Shown here piece by piece: positions 36,675-45,498 of a stretch of 64,000 bases of DNA; position 1 is the stretch's first letter, and the number at the start of each line of letters is the position of its first letter. Both the position numbers and the translations under genes were made by a program. Location of the stretch: assembly GCF_001865995.1 (NCBI RefSeq), contig NZ_MLQQ01000021.1, positions 1 to 64,000 of the forward strand. Direction: 5' to 3'. This stretch comes from Anaerobacillus arseniciselenatis (lineage in GTDB: Bacteria > Bacillota > Bacilli > Bacillales > Anaerobacillaceae). The notes beneath the pieces are model-generated. The model was not told where the DNA came from and did no database searches. It saw only the letters and a program-made list of their open reading frames with translations.

Positions 36675-37199
36675 ATGGAAAAAGAGTTAATAAATAAAGT
36701 GAAGAATGGTGACCGTCAGGCATTTAAACAATTGTATGATCTACATTTTGATTATGCGATGAGGGTGGCAACAGCAGTAACAAAAAATCAGAATACGGCT
36801 AGTGATGTTGTTCAAGAAACATTTATTCGAGTGTATAAGAATATCGGAGATTTTGATTGTGACAAAGCATTTAAACCGTGGTTTTATCGAATTTTAATTA
36901 ATGAGTGTAATCGTTATTTAAAAAAACAGGCAAAAGTAATTCCGATGGAGATCGACGATAAAGTAAAATTGGAACCACAAATCGATGCTCATCATTTCGA
37001 AGAATACGAAGATTTATATGATGCGATCCAAAGTCTAGATGACACCCAACGAATACCAATCGTTCTAAAATATTTAAATGATTTTACAGAAATGGATATC
37101 GCCTTAGCGCTTGAATTAAATATTAACACAGTGAAATCGAGACTGTTTAAGGGGAAGCGAAAGCTAAAAGAACTTTTACTGAAAATAAGGGAGGCGTAA
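36675..37199 (+). CDS. ECF (sigma-70 family) RNA polymerase sigma factor
   Basis: 174 aa with sigma region 2 (about residues 10-75: ASDVVQETFIRVYKNI and KAFKPWFYRILINECNRYL) and region 4 (about 115-170: TEMDIALALELNINTVKSRL). ATG 36675 is chosen because AAAGGAGG lies just before it; an earlier in-frame ATG at 36624 has no site. The next gene, 3 nt after the stop, encodes a membrane protein with the layout of an anti-sigma factor. Together they form an autonomous signalling unit; its signal and promoters are unknown. Confidence 0.92.
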   Translation: MEKELINKVKNGDRQAFKQLYDLHFDYAMRVATAVTKNQNTASDVVQETFIRVYKNIGDFDCDKAFKPWFYRILINECNRYLKKQAKVIPMEIDDKVKLEPQIDAHHFEEYEDLYDAIQSLDDTQRIPIVLKYLNDFTEMDIALALELNINTVKSRLFKGKRKLKELLLKIREA

Positions 37200-37202
37200 C
37201 CG

Positions 37203-37994
37203 ATGAAGAAAGATAACTTCGATAAAAAAGTAAAAGATAGTTTCATCGAAGGAACTGATTATGATCCGAAGTTAAAGGATGATATATGGAATAACATCGA
37301 AAAGGAAATTGAAAATGAACAATCGGAAACTATTAACGTACCGACAAGAACTCGTGCTAAAGGAAAAAAGAAAAGAGGGTATCGGAAGGTAGGGATGCTC
37401 GCTTCAATGGCTGCATCACTTGTGCTCGCTCTTACCCTCGTAACAACAGATACAGGAAGTGCGTTTATTGACCAAGTGCGACAAATGTTCGAGCCTGAAA
37501 AAACTGTTACTGAACAAATTGAAGGCATTGAAAATGAAAGTGATGTTTCACTACATGAAGGTCAGGCAGGGTATGTAATCTATTTTGATAAAGAAATGTA
37601 CTCAATGATTGATGTAGAAGGAAAAGATCGAATTATTTTCAATGAAGAGTTACCTGAAATCTATCCAGAAGTGTATATGGAAATCTCACAAACCGAGGAA
37701 AGTGCTCTTAACTTAGCGACCAAAATGTACGAACAATTACAACAACAATATCCAAAAGTGTTAGAAGTTGATGAAGTTGAGTGGCCGATCGAAAGCTTTG
37801 TCGTTCACGCAGTAGGTGGAACAGGTGGTTATGAATGGGATGACCCAGTTGTAAGATATTATTTTTTTAGTAACGAGCAAGGTGGAAGCTTTGTTGTAAA
37901 ACAAAAATACTTTTTAGAAGCAGGGGAAGGTCATGGAGCACGGTTTGAGCATATGCTAGAACAGTTTTATATGTATGATGCATCTGAAAATTAA
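37203..37994 (+). CDS. Probable anti-sigma factor, single-pass membrane protein
   Basis: 263 aa: a charged cytoplasmic N-terminal part (about 1-62) that could hold the sigma factor, one hydrophobic helix (about 63-82, GMLASMAASLVLALTLVTT), and an extracytoplasmic acidic domain of about 180 aa containing ESALNLATKMYEQLQQQYPK. There is no zinc HxxxCxxC motif, so it is not a ZAS-type anti-sigma. It starts 3 nt after the ECF sigma stop. The assignment rests on topology and gene order. Confidence 0.75.
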   Translation: MKKDNFDKKVKDSFIEGTDYDPKLKDDIWNNIEKEIENEQSETINVPTRTRAKGKKKRGYRKVGMLASMAASLVLALTLVTTDTGSAFIDQVRQMFEPEKTVTEQIEGIENESDVSLHEGQAGYVIYFDKEMYSMIDVEGKDRIIFNEELPEIYPEVYMEISQTEESALNLATKMYEQLQQQYPKVLEVDEVEWPIESFVVHAVGGTGGYEWDDPVVRYYFFSNEQGGSFVVKQKYFLEAGEGHGARFEHMLEQFYMYDASEN

Positions 37995-38018
37995 TCAAAG
38001 AACATTAAACGATAATTT

Positions 38019-38137
38019 GGCGGTAAGAGGGTGGGCCAAAAGTGTCTGACACCACTTTATATAGACAAAAAGGCTTTAATGTATGTCTATTTGTAGGTGT
38101 GAAACGGTGTCTGACTTGTTTTGGCCCAACCTCCGCC
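38019..38137 (+). repeat. Long stem-loop repeat with GTGTCTGACACC words, copy 2
   Basis: Outer arms AGGGTGGGCCAAAA and TTTTGGCCCAACCT pair. GTGTCTGACACC and GGTGTCTGAC flank an inner pair TATAGACA/TGTCTAT. It follows the anti-sigma gene and probably terminates it. It lies entirely upstream of the lipoprotein start. Confidence 0.72.
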
Positions 38138-38163
38138 AACCTTTAAATGGGGAGTGGAAAAAA

Positions 38164-38790
38164 ATGAAAAAACTCTTGCTATTATTGTTACTAAGCTTAG
38201 TATTAGCTTTCAGCTCAGCGTGTACACAAACGGACACAAATGAGCCTGAAAACGACGCTGATCAAAAGGAACAAATGAACGAAGAAATTGGTGAAAAAGA
38301 AAAAACTCAAGATGAGAGTGAAGAAAATAATATAAGTAAAGAAGAGCCTGTCACCGAAGATACAGAAAAAAGTGACGAAAAGGAAACAAATGAAGAACAA
38401 CAAACTGGCGACGTTACCGAGGGAGAAAAAGAAGAACCAACCGAAGAGCAATACCGAAGTAATGTCGACACTCTAAAAGAAAAAGAAATTGTAGGAAAAG
38501 AGCTTAATGATGTGGAGCTACTATTAGGTAGGCCGACTGTCGAGGCGAAAGATGCTATTTTACACGTTTGGAGATACGATTATCCAAGTGAAGGGTATTT
38601 CTTTGATAATCAACTTAACGCAGTTGATGTTGAGGGACTGTACAACGAGCAAATGGAAGCTCAATTGATGGTGTTTTTTGAAAATGATATTGCCACTTCA
38701 TACTCAATCTACTATTTAAAAGAAGATGAAATCATGCATTATCTCGAAACTGAACATGGATCTGAGGAATATTCCGCAAGTAGAGATTAA
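38164..38790 (+). CDS. Lipoprotein with acidic linker, DUF4309-like or unknown fold
   Basis: 208 aa from ATG 38164, preceded by GGGGAGTGG; an in-frame ATG 81 nt upstream lies in the stem-loop repeat and is rejected. The signal peptide ends in FSSAC (lipobox, Cys at about 18). A Glu/Asp/Lys-rich linker of about 90 residues spaces a C-terminal domain (about 110-208) from the membrane; there VGKELNDVELLLGRPT resembles a SmpA/OmlA- or DUF4309-like start, which is uncertain. It may belong to the same region of envelope sensing as the ECF pair but has its own leader. Confidence 0.75.
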   Translation: MKKLLLLLLLSLVLAFSSACTQTDTNEPENDADQKEQMNEEIGEKEKTQDESEENNISKEEPVTEDTEKSDEKETNEEQQTGDVTEGEKEEPTEEQYRSNVDTLKEKEIVGKELNDVELLLGRPTVEAKDAILHVWRYDYPSEGYFFDNQLNAVDVEGLYNEQMEAQLMVFFENDIATSYSIYYLKEDEIMHYLETEHGSEEYSASRD

Positions 38791-38796
38791 CAGTTC

Positions 38797-38867
38797 AAAA
38801 AGTGTCAGCCCCTTTTTAAAGCACATCTTTACGAGTGCAATTAAAGGTTAGCTGACACTTTATTTTA
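38797..38867. terminator. Bidirectional terminator between lipoprotein and kinase genes
   Basis: AAAAAGTGTCAGC / GCTGACACTTTATTTT stem with a long loop. The 3' arm runs into the stop codon of the convergent kinase gene. Confidence 0.75.
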
Positions 38868-40122
38868 TATGTAAAGGTATAGAAATTGAAAAGGTTGTTC
38901 CTTCACCTTTTTTACTATTAATTTTGAGTGTCCCTTGCATTGCCTGGATCATGTCAGAAACGACAATCAACCCTAATCCAGTTCCTGTTTCTTTTGTTGT
39001 ATAGTATGGAGTATATAGCTTAGAAATTTCTTCTGGTGTCATACCGACCCCTGTATCACTAATGTTAATTACGATATTATTTTCATGGCCGCTACGTACT
39101 ATGAATTTTAAAACACCGCCATTTGGCATCGCTTCAATTGCATTTTTTCCAATGTTAATTAAACATTGCAGTAACTCTTGCTGGTCATATTTTGCAGTAA
39201 GCTCTTTACAAGCCTCGTCAATTTCTGTCATCAATTCAACTTGATTCATAACTGCGTAGGGAGCTAATATGTTCGTTGAGTTTAAAGTGTCATTTGTAAT
39301 ATTTCCAATAGCTACATCTTTTTCTTTCGGCCTAGCAATTGATAAATAATCATTAATAATTGCTTCTGCTCTATTCAGTTCACTGAGTGCGAGTTTAAGA
39401 TAATCAAATTTTTTCTCATTGGCGATGGTGTTATCTTGTAATAGTTTTAGAAATCCTTTTGTGACCGTTAACGGATTGCGAACTTCATGTGAGACACTAG
39501 CCGCTAGTTGACTAACAATTTGTAGTCGTTCGGTTTCCTTAATTTTATTTATGATCCTGATGTTTTCAATCATTTTTTCGATTAAATAAGTAAGTAATGC
39601 CATCGCTAAGCTTTGTATGAAAATATAATATAAAGCTACAATTATTATAGAGTTAGAACTGCTAAGAATTACTATAGCTGTTAGTACAACAATTAACGAG
39701 CTCATTATTGAAATGCCCATGTTCATTAAAATTTTAATTCCAGTTTTAGATTTGAAATAATTGTTCCGTAAAAGTGGGACAAAAATAATGATGAAAGTTG
39801 TTGCCAATATGCTAATCCACACTCCATCTGCACTAATAATAAAGCGATAGAAATTCGTGATAAAGTATAAAGGGATGGCGACCACATAGCCACCATATAG
39901 TGCCCCAATAATTAGTGGGATTTGTCGTAAGTCAAAAACAAACTCTTCAGAAACAGTTACAGGAAAACTTAGACATAGCATAATCGAAACAGCTAATAAA
40001 AAGGTTATAAAATGGTTTCTATATGAAGGTTTAACCTTTTTTAAGTCTACGAGAAATATTTGATAAACATATAACGGGATAATGATAAAAAGCACATTCA
40101 GTAAAAAATTAATAGAGTTCAA
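38860..40122 (-). CDS. Sensor histidine kinase, LytS-type 5TM
   Basis: 420 aa from TTG 40122, chosen because GGAGG lies 7 nt upstream; the longer ORF from 40143 would span that site. The N-terminal half has about six hydrophobic segments of the 5TM-LYT type (LRQIPLIIGALYGGYVVAIP). The H-box is VSHEVRNPLTVTKGF, and N, G1 and G2 boxes follow (NIGKNAIEAM, ISDTGVGMTPEE, GTGLGLIVV). Autophosphorylating kinase in the membrane; no response regulator is adjacent, so its partner is unknown. It may be a KinB/KinD-like sporulation input, which is inference. Confidence 0.88.
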   Translation of the reverse strand: MNSINFLLNVLFIIIPLYVYQIFLVDLKKVKPSYRNHFITFLLAVSIMLCLSFPVTVSEEFVFDLRQIPLIIGALYGGYVVAIPLYFITNFYRFIISADGVWISILATTFIIIFVPLLRNNYFKSKTGIKILMNMGISIMSSLIVVLTAIVILSSSNSIIIVALYYIFIQSLAMALLTYLIEKMIENIRIINKIKETERLQIVSQLAASVSHEVRNPLTVTKGFLKLLQDNTIANEKKFDYLKLALSELNRAEAIINDYLSIARPKEKDVAIGNITNDTLNSTNILAPYAVMNQVELMTEIDEACKELTAKYDQQELLQCLINIGKNAIEAMPNGGVLKFIVRSGHENNIVINISDTGVGMTPEEISKLYTPYYTTKETGTGLGLIVVSDMIQAMQGTLKINSKKGEGTTFSISIPLHIK

Positions 40123-40393
40123 TCGAGAGCCTCCAAACAACAATTGAGTATAAAGTCCTAGTTAATCTATAGGGTATTATGAAAATATTAACAATTCATA
40201 AACCTTTTTTACTATTATACTATTTAGCAAAATTAATTTATAGTAAAATTCCATTTTTTATACTTTTGTACTAATTTTGTAATATTTATATGGAAAAAGA
40301 ATGAGAGAATAGATATAAAAGTGAATAAATCTCCTTAATTAGTAAAAAAATAACATCGGTTTGTAATGAATATATTTTTAAGGAGATGAATGA

Positions 40394-41272
40394 ATGAACA
40401 ACAGAATATGGAAGTTAATGCTTATTTTACTTTTAGTGGTAGGTGCGCAGCTGTCTGTAGTTGGGGTTGGGCATGCGAACGAGGTTGAGGAACTAGGGAA
40501 GGTTGAGCAACAGTGGTGGTGGAAGAAAGATCGTGATAAGGAAACTCCACCTGAAGATTTACCACGCTTAGGCGGTGGGTCTGAAAATCCAGAGAGAATT
40601 CAAGAACAACCAATATCAAATATTATTTTACAACAGCGGTACCCAGAAACTGTTTTTTTACAAGGGCCAGAAACAGAAAATAAAATAGCGATCACGTTTG
40701 ACGATGGCCCTGATCCGCGCTTCTCAGAACAAGTATTAGATGTACTAGCAGAATATAATGTTCCGGCAACCTTTTTTGTGATGGGTTCAAGAGCTATAGC
40801 TTATCCAGAAATTGTGGAGCGCATGGTCGCTGAAGGTCATATTATTGGGAACCATACGTATTTCCATCCAAATCTCGTCAAGGAAGGCGACTTAGCGACA
40901 TTAGAAAGAGAAGTAACTAGAACAGAAGATACCCTTAACGACATTATTGGCTATCGCACCAAGCTATTCCGCGCTCCGTACGGATTTTTGTATAATGAGT
41001 TAGTTGAAAAATTAGCTGAAATGACGTATTCCATTATCGTTTGGTCCGTCGACTCATTAGATTGGCAAGAAGATCCACCAGAGGTGATTGCCGACAACGT
41101 CACTAATAACGTACACCCAGGAGCAATCATCCTCATGCACGATGGTGGTGATTGGGACGATGATCGCACAAATACGATCGCATCTCTACGCGAAATCATC
41201 CCAACATTACTAGAGCAAGGGTATGAGTTCGTTACCGTTCCAGAATTGTTGAACATCCCGTATCAAAAGTAG
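40394..41272 (+). CDS. Secreted polysaccharide deacetylase (NodB domain)
   Basis: 292 aa with a signal peptide (cleavage after GHANE or nearby, about residue 30) and a NodB domain (about 95-285). The five CE4 motifs are visible: TFDDGPDPRFS (metal Asp), GNHTYFHPNL (two metal His), FRAPYG, WSVDSLDW and ILMHDGG (catalytic His). It deacetylates peptidoglycan or another N-acetyl polysaccharide outside the cell. AAGGAGATG precedes the start. Monocistronic; two 6-bp palindromes and a terminator lie downstream. Confidence 0.93.
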   Translation: MNNRIWKLMLILLLVVGAQLSVVGVGHANEVEELGKVEQQWWWKKDRDKETPPEDLPRLGGGSENPERIQEQPISNIILQQRYPETVFLQGPETENKIAITFDDGPDPRFSEQVLDVLAEYNVPATFFVMGSRAIAYPEIVERMVAEGHIIGNHTYFHPNLVKEGDLATLEREVTRTEDTLNDIIGYRTKLFRAPYGFLYNELVEKLAEMTYSIIVWSVDSLDWQEDPPEVIADNVTNNVHPGAIILMHDGGDWDDDRTNTIASLREIIPTLLEQGYEFVTVPELLNIPYQK

Positions 41273-41305
41273 GTGACTTATTCACAAGGGGTTGGCCTGT
41301 AAATA

Positions 41306-41388
41306 AGTTGCTACGGGAAAGTTCACTTTCTTTAATTGAGCACGCCTTAGCAACTATTTTACATTAATGTTGGTGAAAGTGAACTTTC
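41306..41388 (+). other. Interleaved inverted repeats after the deacetylase gene
   Basis: AGTTGCTA (41306-41313) pairs with TAGCAACT (41348-41355), and GAAAGTTCACTTTC (41317-41330) pairs with GAAAGTGAACTTTC (41375-41388). The order a-b-a'-b' is a pseudoknot topology. Each 14-mer is also itself a hairpin or palindrome (GAAAGT/ACTTTC). Confidence 0.55.
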
Positions 41389-41391
41389 ACT

Positions 41392-41445
41392 GGTGTCAGA
41401 CACCCTTCGTGGACAAATCGACAAAATGTCCGTCTCCAGTGGACA
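41392..41445 (+). repeat. GTGTCAGACAC/GTGGACA repeat, copy 2
   Basis: GGTGTCAGACACC, CGTGGACAAATCG and AAATGTCCGTCTCCAGTGGA in this order, 120 nt after the deacetylase stop. The best-preserved copy of the family. Confidence 0.8.
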
Positions 41446-41471
41446 TTATAATAATGAATATATAGTTCTAC

Positions 41472-41505
41472 AAAAAAAGTTCAAGGGGCTGCCTTGAGCT
41501 TTTTC
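41472..41505 (+). terminator. Terminator after the deacetylase region
   Basis: AAAAAGTTCAAGG / CCTTGAGCTTTTT hairpin. Symmetric, so it may serve both the deacetylase and the convergent small gene. Confidence 0.75.
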
Positions 41506-41572
41506 TGTTCTGCTTTGTACTTAGTATCAATCACGTGTATTTATCTCTTCATTCTTTTAACAGTTAGTATAA

Positions 41573-41818
41573 CTACTTACCCATCATCATTTCACATTTA
41601 AAGTTTTTACTTGGCTTTGCTCCAAGTGTATTATGATGTTCCTCATATTTAACTCTCGCTTCAGCTACTGTAAGATCCTCATGTTTTTGTAAAAATTGTC
41701 CAAAGTTACATACTTCAGGGGTATTGCCACCATCTTTTTCTTGTTCCATTGCTAATGTATTTCCTGCTCCAAATACTAATAACGCTGAAGTTAATACAGT
41801 TACTACTAATGCTTTCAT
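41573..41818 (-). CDS. Small secreted protein, 81 aa, family unknown
   Basis: ATG 41818 with AAAGGAG upstream; a TTG nine bases earlier is not needed. The signal peptide is MKALVVTVLTSALLVFGAG, with cleavage likely after NTLA. The mature part (about 58 aa) has two cysteines (EVCNFGQFLQKHEDLT and KNFKCEMMMGK) that could form a disulfide or bind metal. The helix VAEARVKYEEHH is charged. It ends in a Met-rich tail. I do not recognise the family. Confidence 0.72.
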   Translation of the reverse strand: MKALVVTVLTSALLVFGAGNTLAMEQEKDGGNTPEVCNFGQFLQKHEDLTVAEARVKYEEHHNTLGAKPSKNFKCEMMMGK

Positions 41819-42005
41819 ACCAATCAACTCCTTTAAATTTATATTTCAAGAGTAAGATAGAAAAATGGAGCAATGATGGTGAGATTATTACAAATAAATG
41901 AACGAAAAAGATTTTTATTTTGTAATTAATCTAAAGAACTCTTGTCAGGTGAAAAAGAATAACGTTGTACCTATGTCGTTACACGGAGAAACAAAGATAC
42001 ACATC

Positions 42006-42100
42006 AAAAACTAGGGAAATACGCCCTGAAATTTGAAGATATGCCCCAAAAAAAAGAAATACGCACCTAACTCCGAAAATACGCCCCAAACCAGCTTCTT
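42006..42100 (+). repeat. ATACGCCCC word array
   Basis: The words AAATACGCCC, ATATGCCCC, AAATACGCACC and AAAATACGCCCC recur every 20-25 bp. No ORF. The rest of the 478-nt gap (41828-42305) is AT-rich with no other recognised feature. Confidence 0.65.
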
Positions 42101-42305
42101 ACACAAACTCAAAACTCAAAACTCCCTACGCCTTAAGTCTTAGTTAAATTCAGACTCCAGATCATTCCACTTACTGTAAATTTCAAATAATATTAAGTCA
42201 AGGTAATAAAGTCACAAACATGAACTGTTATCCTAGAAAAATATTACCAAAAATAACCATTTGGTGTATAATTTATTTGTTTGAGGAAAAAAGGGGGAGA
42301 AGTAA

Positions 42306-45300
42306 TTGCAGTTGTTACGTTTTATCATTGGTCGGAAGATATTAGTTACTTTGATGGTAGTATTTATTTTTATAGTGGGGATATTTGCAGCTAACAAGCT
42401 TGACCGTGAATTATTCCCAGCCATTTCATTTGATGGAGCCCAAATTTATGCTAGTGCGGGTCAAATGACAACGCTAGATGTTGAAGAACAAGTAACTAAG
42501 CCAATAGAACAAGTATTGCAAAATATTAATGGTATTAAGTCCATTGATAGTTCGTCATCTGTCGGAGTAAGTTCAATTATCGTCATGGCAGAAGAAGGAT
42601 TAGGTGAAGAAGTTTATACAGAGATTGAAAGTACAATGCGAGGGTTTGAAAACGATCTTAGTGGGGTTGATTTTATATCAACATTCCAGTTTTCTACAGA
42701 GCAACCGTATGAATTTTATATGACAATTACGAATGGCTCAAACGCTGAGATGTCTCAATTTGCAAAGAAAACGCTGAAATCAAGGCTCGAAGCATTACCA
42801 GAAGTTCGTACAGTTTCTCTTAACGGTTTCGAAGAAAAAGAAGTAATCGTCGAGTTGAATTTACAAAAGCTACAAGAGAACGGTCTTACTCAACAACAAG
42901 TGATTCAAATCATTCAGCAATCGAATATCGATACTTCTGTAGCCACCTTAGAGGAAGAAGAAGGTAAGCCGACAGTCCGGTGGACGACTTCATTTAATGA
43001 GTTAGATGATATTAAAAATCTTCAAATCCCATCTGCTCAAGGGATCGTTGAACTTAATGAAATAGCAAAAGTATTTGAAGAGAAAAACACATCAACATCG
43101 ATTGGTTGGCAAAATGGTGATAGAGACTTTATTTTTGTACAGATTGGTCGAGCAAATGGTACGACACAGATAGAGATGGCAGAGAGTGTCAGAGCAGAAA
43201 TTGAAAAAATAAGAGCAGAAGGCCTTGTCAATGGATTTCAACTTAACGAGTTAGTTGCACAAGCAGACTATGTTACAGATGCGCTCGAAGGTGTAAGTAC
43301 GAATGTTTTAATTGGAGGGTTACTTGCATTAGTTATTCTCATCTTATTTTTACGAAACCTTCGCGCAACGATGATTATCGCCTTATCGATCCCGTTATCG
43401 ATCCTCTTAACATTTACTGGAATGTGGCTGTTTGACCATAGTTTCAATATATTAACACTTATCGGTTTAGGGCTAGGTATCGGAATGATGGTAGATTCTT
43501 CAATCGTTATTTTGGAATCGATTTACCGTAAAAAAGAGCAAGGCTTACAAAACCTTGAGGCTGTTTTACAAGGGGTAAAAGAAGTAGCAACAGCAGTTTT
43601 TGCATCAATGTTGACAACGATTGTCGTATTTGTACCGATTGGATTACTTGGTGGTGAGATGGGTCAGTTTATGGTCATTCTTTCCTTAATTGTAGTCGTT
43701 ACGCTCGTAAGTTCCGTTATTGTAGCTTTTACATTAATTCCAACGTTAAGTGAGAATTTCTTGAAATTAAAAAAGAAGAAAAGAGCGCGTAGCGAAGGGG
43801 TTATTATTAGTAAATATGGAAAGCTCGTTTCTTGGATTACGAGGAAAAAACGTAATCGCTATAGTATAATTACAATTTTTATGGTTGTTTTTATTAGCTC
43901 GATCATGTTAGTAACAAAAATCCCAATGACTGTAATGCCTGATGTATTAAATCGATATGCAGAGCTAATGGTTCAACTTGAGAGTGGTCTCACTCCAGCA
44001 GAACGTGAAGAAGTAGCGCTTAAAATCAATCAAAAAATTTCTGCCATTGACGATGTTGAAAGCAATTTAATTAATGATAATATCGATATGTTTTATTTGC
44101 TGATCAATATGACACCTGAAGAAGAAGCTACTGTCGAGCAGAGAATAGTGAATGAAAATATTAATAGAGCTTTACGTGACCTTCAAGATGAATACCCGAT
44201 AATAGGAGTAGCAACAGCAGACTTTACAGGAATGAGTTATCCGGTAGTTCTTGAAATTAAAGGGAATGATCTAGAACAACTGAGTGAAATCGCCTCTAAC
44301 GTTATAAGTGAAATGACTTCTGTTGAAGGCCTTGTTGGAATAACATCATCAGCAAACCGGAAACTAAATGAAGAGTTAATTGAATTAAAAACAGATCAGA
44401 TGAAAGAAGATGGCGTGACGGCACTTCAAGTATTCGGACAATTTCAAGAGTGGTCTTCGCGTATACCTGTAGGCGAAATAAGGCTTAGTGATACAGCATC
44501 ATCCATCTTCGTGACAACAAACATAGACATCAATGATAAATCAAGTTTTTTAGAACAAGAAATCCCAACGATGGGCGGTATGCAAAAATTATCAACGTAT
44601 ATCGACTTAATGCCAACTGAAGTTCCTTCAGAGATTAAAAGAAAAGACGGCGAAAGAATGATAACGGTAATGGCCGATCTTGAAGATAGAGATTTAGGCT
44701 CAGTCAATCGTGATATTGAAGAGCTCCTATCTGATTTTAACGTACCTGCTGGCTACACAATAGGAGTCGGTGGTAGCTTGCAAGAGCAACAAGAAGCACA
44801 ACAAGAAATGTTAATGATTTTAGGAATTGCGATTTTCCTTGTTTACGTAGTTATGGCTGTCCAATTTAATAGTTTGATCCATCCGTTTATCGTTATGTCA
44901 ATCATTCCAATGACAGCAACAGGTGCATTGTTAGGTTTATTAATCACACAATCGGAGTTAAGTGTACTTTCGGGAATGGGGATGGTGTTCTTAATCGGGA
45001 TCGTTTTAAATAATGCGATTTTGTTAATCGACCGTACGAAGCAATTAAGACTAGAGGGGTATGATGTTAAGGATGCCGTAGTTGAAGCTGGAAAAAACCG
45101 TATACGTCCGATTTTTATGACAACATTAACAACAGCAGGTGGCATGTTCCCGTTGGCGATCGCCTCGGGTGCAGCAAGTAATTATCAATCACCACTTGCG
45201 ATAGTCATCATTTCAGGGCTACTGTTTGCAACGTTAATTACATTGCTACTAATCCCATCTGTCTACATGCTATTCGAAGACATAAAAAGAGGATTACAAT

Positions 45301-45371
45301 CTTTGGTGTCTCCCACCCGCCGTGGACAAAAACGTAAAATGTCTGTCTCCAGTGGAATAATTGAAAAGTAG
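42306..45371 (+). CDS. RND efflux transporter permease (AcrB/SwrC-like)
   Basis: 1021 aa with 12 hydrophobic segments and two large extracytoplasmic loops (about residues 30-330 and 540-840), as in HAE-type RND pumps. Like B. subtilis SwrC, it works without a visible partner: no membrane-fusion protein is adjacent. TM4 reads GIGMMVDSSIVILESIYR, so the usual pair of proton-relay aspartates is reduced to one (D-S instead of D-D). TM10 has VLNNAILLIDRTKQLR. TTG start with AAAGGGGGAGA upstream. The last 17 or so residues (from about VSPTRRGQ) are encoded by an intergenic repeat (45305-45356), so the native tail has been replaced or extended. Confidence 0.9.
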   Translation: MQLLRFIIGRKILVTLMVVFIFIVGIFAANKLDRELFPAISFDGAQIYASAGQMTTLDVEEQVTKPIEQVLQNINGIKSIDSSSSVGVSSIIVMAEEGLGEEVYTEIESTMRGFENDLSGVDFISTFQFSTEQPYEFYMTITNGSNAEMSQFAKKTLKSRLEALPEVRTVSLNGFEEKEVIVELNLQKLQENGLTQQQVIQIIQQSNIDTSVATLEEEEGKPTVRWTTSFNELDDIKNLQIPSAQGIVELNEIAKVFEEKNTSTSIGWQNGDRDFIFVQIGRANGTTQIEMAESVRAEIEKIRAEGLVNGFQLNELVAQADYVTDALEGVSTNVLIGGLLALVILILFLRNLRATMIIALSIPLSILLTFTGMWLFDHSFNILTLIGLGLGIGMMVDSSIVILESIYRKKEQGLQNLEAVLQGVKEVATAVFASMLTTIVVFVPIGLLGGEMGQFMVILSLIVVVTLVSSVIVAFTLIPTLSENFLKLKKKKRARSEGVIISKYGKLVSWITRKKRNRYSIITIFMVVFISSIMLVTKIPMTVMPDVLNRYAELMVQLESGLTPAEREEVALKINQKISAIDDVESNLINDNIDMFYLLINMTPEEEATVEQRIVNENINRALRDLQDEYPIIGVATADFTGMSYPVVLEIKGNDLEQLSEIASNVISEMTSVEGLVGITSSANRKLNEELIELKTDQMKEDGVTALQVFGQFQEWSSRIPVGEIRLSDTASSIFVTTNIDINDKSSFLEQEIPTMGGMQKLSTYIDLMPTEVPSEIKRKDGERMITVMADLEDRDLGSVNRDIEELLSDFNVPAGYTIGVGGSLQEQQEAQQEMLMILGIAIFLVYVVMAVQFNSLIHPFIVMSIIPMTATGALLGLLITQSELSVLSGMGMVFLIGIVLNNAILLIDRTKQLRLEGYDVKDAVVEAGKNRIRPIFMTTLTTAGGMFPLAIASGAASNYQSPLAIVIISGLLFATLITLLLIPSVYMLFEDIKRGLQSLVSPTRRGQKRKMSVSSGIIEK
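45305..45356 (+). repeat. GTGTCAGACAC/GTGGACA repeat, copy 3, inside the RND gene end
   Basis: GGTGTCTCCCACC, CGTGGACAAAAACG, AAATGTCTGTCTCCAGTGGA: the same order as copy 2, with mutations in the GTGTC.GACAC part that keep the reading frame open. Confidence 0.8.
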
Positions 45372-45378
45372 TATTAAA

Positions 45379-45498
45379 GGGGCTATCCAAAAATAAAGTG
45401 TCAGACACCGTTTGGCACCAAATATAGACGGATAATTAATTTATACGCCTATATTTAGTAAGTTCTACATGGTGTCAGATACTTATGGGGTAGCCCCG
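45379..45498. repeat. Long stem-loop repeat, copy 3, between RND and kinase genes
   Basis: Arms GGGGCTA / TAGCCCC. Inside are GTGTCAGACACC, a TATATTTAG core and GGTGTCAGATAC. It is closest to copy 1 at 28127. The right arm encodes the last residues and stop (GATP-stop) of the minus-strand kinase. It probably acts as a bidirectional terminator. Confidence 0.78.

Noticed and set aside
38083..38163. 27-codon extension of the lipoprotein gene
   Set aside because: The codons lie in a stem-loop repeat and would hide the lipoprotein signal peptide that begins at 38164.
42006..42100. CRISPR-like array
   Set aside because: Repeat words are short, variable and unevenly spaced, with no constant 25-36-bp repeat, no unique spacers of fixed length and no cas genes. 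The same holds for 15611-15816 and 34463-34600.
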